Source: Candidatus Bathyarchaeota archaeon
GTDB lineage: Archaea; Thermoproteota; Bathyarchaeia; TCS64
Direction of reading: 5' to 3'
Assembly (NCBI GenBank): GCA_013329615.1
Contig: DUKA01000049.1
Location: 1 to 6,506 of the forward strand
DNA: 6,506 bases
The notes below the pieces were generated by a model, which saw nothing but the letters and a program-made list of their open reading frames with translations, was not told the DNA's origin and did no database searches. The stretch's first letter is position 1. Each line of letters opens with the position of its first letter. Below are positions 5,751 through 6,506 of this stretch, piece after piece. Made by a program: the position numbers and the translations under genes.

Positions 5751-6308
5751 CTACGGCAGGTACTTGTCGAGGAGCTCCTTAACGACCTCGGGTGTGAGCT
5801 CGAGCCTCATCTCGACGCCTATCTTGGGGTCGCGGCGGGTAACGTAGAAGCCGAACCTGCCCCAGTACTCGACTAGCCTGCGCCCCGACTCGTCGAGGTC
5901 CTCGGTTATCATCTTCTCCGATGTGTACCCCTTCTCGAGGCAGTAGCAGGTCTCGAGTGCTGTGAGTATGGAGCCGATGCCCTTCCTCTCGATGAGCGTC
6001 GCCGCGCTATCGGAGAAGTACGCGCCCTTCTCCGGGTCGTCGAAGCCGAAGACGAAGGCGATGGGCCTCTCGTCGAGGTAGACTATGAAGCAGGTGAACC
6101 CCCTCTTCTTCGAGCGGATGGTGAGTTCGCGCTCGCTGTACCTGAGCTCGCTCCTGAAGCGCTCGTCCTCGATCTCGCTTATGATCTTGAGAAGGTCCTT
6201 GTTTATCTCGTGGTAGACGGCGACCCTGCAGGCTCCGCCGAGGACGCCGCCTAGCTTCGCCTCGGCTCTCGCTATGTAGTCGCTGATAGAGGGGACCCTT
6301 GCATCCAT
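5751..6308 (-). CDS. GNAT-like acetyltransferase, paralog B
   Basis: This protein has 185 residues, the same length as paralog A, and aligns with it end to end without gaps (about 57% identity). The most conserved blocks are SDSAATLIERKGIG (99-112), KMITED (132-137) and RRLVEYWGRFGF (143-154), which are the GNAT cofactor-binding and late-core elements. E107 again replaces the usual R or Q of the pyrophosphate-binding turn. Positions 71-98, where the two proteins differ most, probably include acceptor-site strands and may give them different substrates; that is an inference. The strict conservation of the cofactor region in both suggests that both are active. It is the first leftward gene of the cluster, with a strong TATA box 30 bases ahead of its ATG. 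The 42-base gap to the GDPD gene would allow co-transcription. Confidence 0.85.
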   Translation of the reverse strand: MDARVPSISDYIARAEAKLGGVLGGACRVAVYHEINKDLLKIISEIEDERFRSELRYSERELTIRSKKRGFTCFIVYLDERPIAFVFGFDDPEKGAYFSDSAATLIERKGIGSILTALETCYCLEKGYTSEKMITEDLDESGRRLVEYWGRFGFYVTRRDPKIGVEMRLELTPEVVKELLDKYLP

Positions 6309-6333
6309 TTCTTCCCGTAATCGTTTCTGATGG

Positions 6334-6343
6334 TTTTTATATC
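6334..6343 (-). promoter_or_regulatory. Strong TATA box of GNAT paralog B
   Basis: The minus strand reads GATATAAAAA, the best TATA match in the window, centred about 30 bases before the ATG at 6308. The predicted transcript start is within about five bases of the start codon. It shares the 106-base divergent spacer with the rightward gene at 6415. Confidence 0.65.
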
Positions 6344-6373
6344 TATCCCTCGCTGGGGCTCGACCTCGTTAGT

Positions 6374-6380
6374 CTTAAAC
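6374..6380 (+). promoter_or_regulatory. Possible TATA-like box of the right-edge gene
   Basis: CTTAAAC lies 38 bases before the ATG at 6415, predicting a leader of about 12 bases. A GGAG at 6407-6410, shortly ahead of the ATG, could act as a Shine-Dalgarno site. This is the only gene start here with such a motif. Confidence 0.3.
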
Positions 6381-6414
6381 GCCGATGAGCCGATAGAGGC
6401 ACAATCGGAGCCAC

Positions 6415-6506
6415 ATGAGAAGGGCGAGAAGGGTGAATCTGGGGAGGAAAGACGCGGCGATCATCGCCGCGATAACCGTCGCGTTCTTCATCGTCGCCGC
6501 CTACAA
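6415..6506 (+). CDS. N-terminus of a membrane or exported protein (cut by the window edge)
   Basis: The visible 30 codons start with ATG and read a basic stretch, MRRARRVNLGRKD, followed by a hydrophobic segment, AAIIAAITVAFFIVAAY, long enough to cross the membrane. Positive residues ahead of a hydrophobic helix fit either an N-terminal membrane anchor or a signal sequence, with the rest of the chain outside. No domain is visible in the part present, so I assign no function. It is divergent from GNAT paralog B. A GTG at codon 7 is a possible alternative start, but the upstream basic residues favour the ATG. Confidence 0.6.
   Translation, partial: MRRARRVNLGRKDAAIIAAITVAFFIVAAY

Overview
The window looks like chromosomal DNA of a GC-rich, probably thermophilic archaeon, most likely in the TACK group. 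The evidence is archaeal TATA-like boxes about 26-30 bases ahead of most start codons, almost no Shine-Dalgarno sites, frequent AGG and ATA codons, and an OB-fold domain resembling the crenarchaeal single-stranded DNA-binding protein. The lineage is an inference from these traits and I cannot place it more finely.

Positions 1-417 contain no convincing protein gene. An AT-rich stretch (1-190) carries an inverted repeat. It is followed by a GC-rich block (about 199-366) that folds on paper into a closed, multi-branched RNA with a GCAA-capped hairpin, and a TATA-like box sits at the right distance ahead of it. I propose an unidentified structured RNA. A hairpin and T-rich stretch at 380-416 may end transcription from one or both sides.

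Positions 418-3340 hold three leftward genes. In transcription order they are a zinc-ribbon protein of unknown function, a GNAT acetyltransferase fused to an SSB-like OB fold, and a cytosolic penicillin-binding/beta-lactamase-fold serine hydrolase with a C-terminal beta-rich domain. The first two are only 21 bases apart; the hydrolase has its own promoter. A 313-base intergenic region (3341-3653) follows, with a CA-dinucleotide tract and a strong excess of A over T.

Positions 3654-4409 encode a rightward short-chain dehydrogenase/reductase. Its stop codon abuts, with no spacer, the stop of the next convergent gene. Positions 4410-6308 hold three leftward genes: a GNAT-like protein, a glycerophosphodiester phosphodiesterase, and a second GNAT-like protein about 57% identical to the first. 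Each has its own TATA-like box. At the right edge a rightward gene (from 6415) encodes a basic N-terminus and a membrane segment before it is cut off.

There is no evident single pathway. The most distinctive items are the GNAT-SSB fusion, the candidate structured RNA, and the GNAT pair bracketing the phosphodiesterase. No CRISPR array, insertion sequence, tRNA or rRNA was seen.
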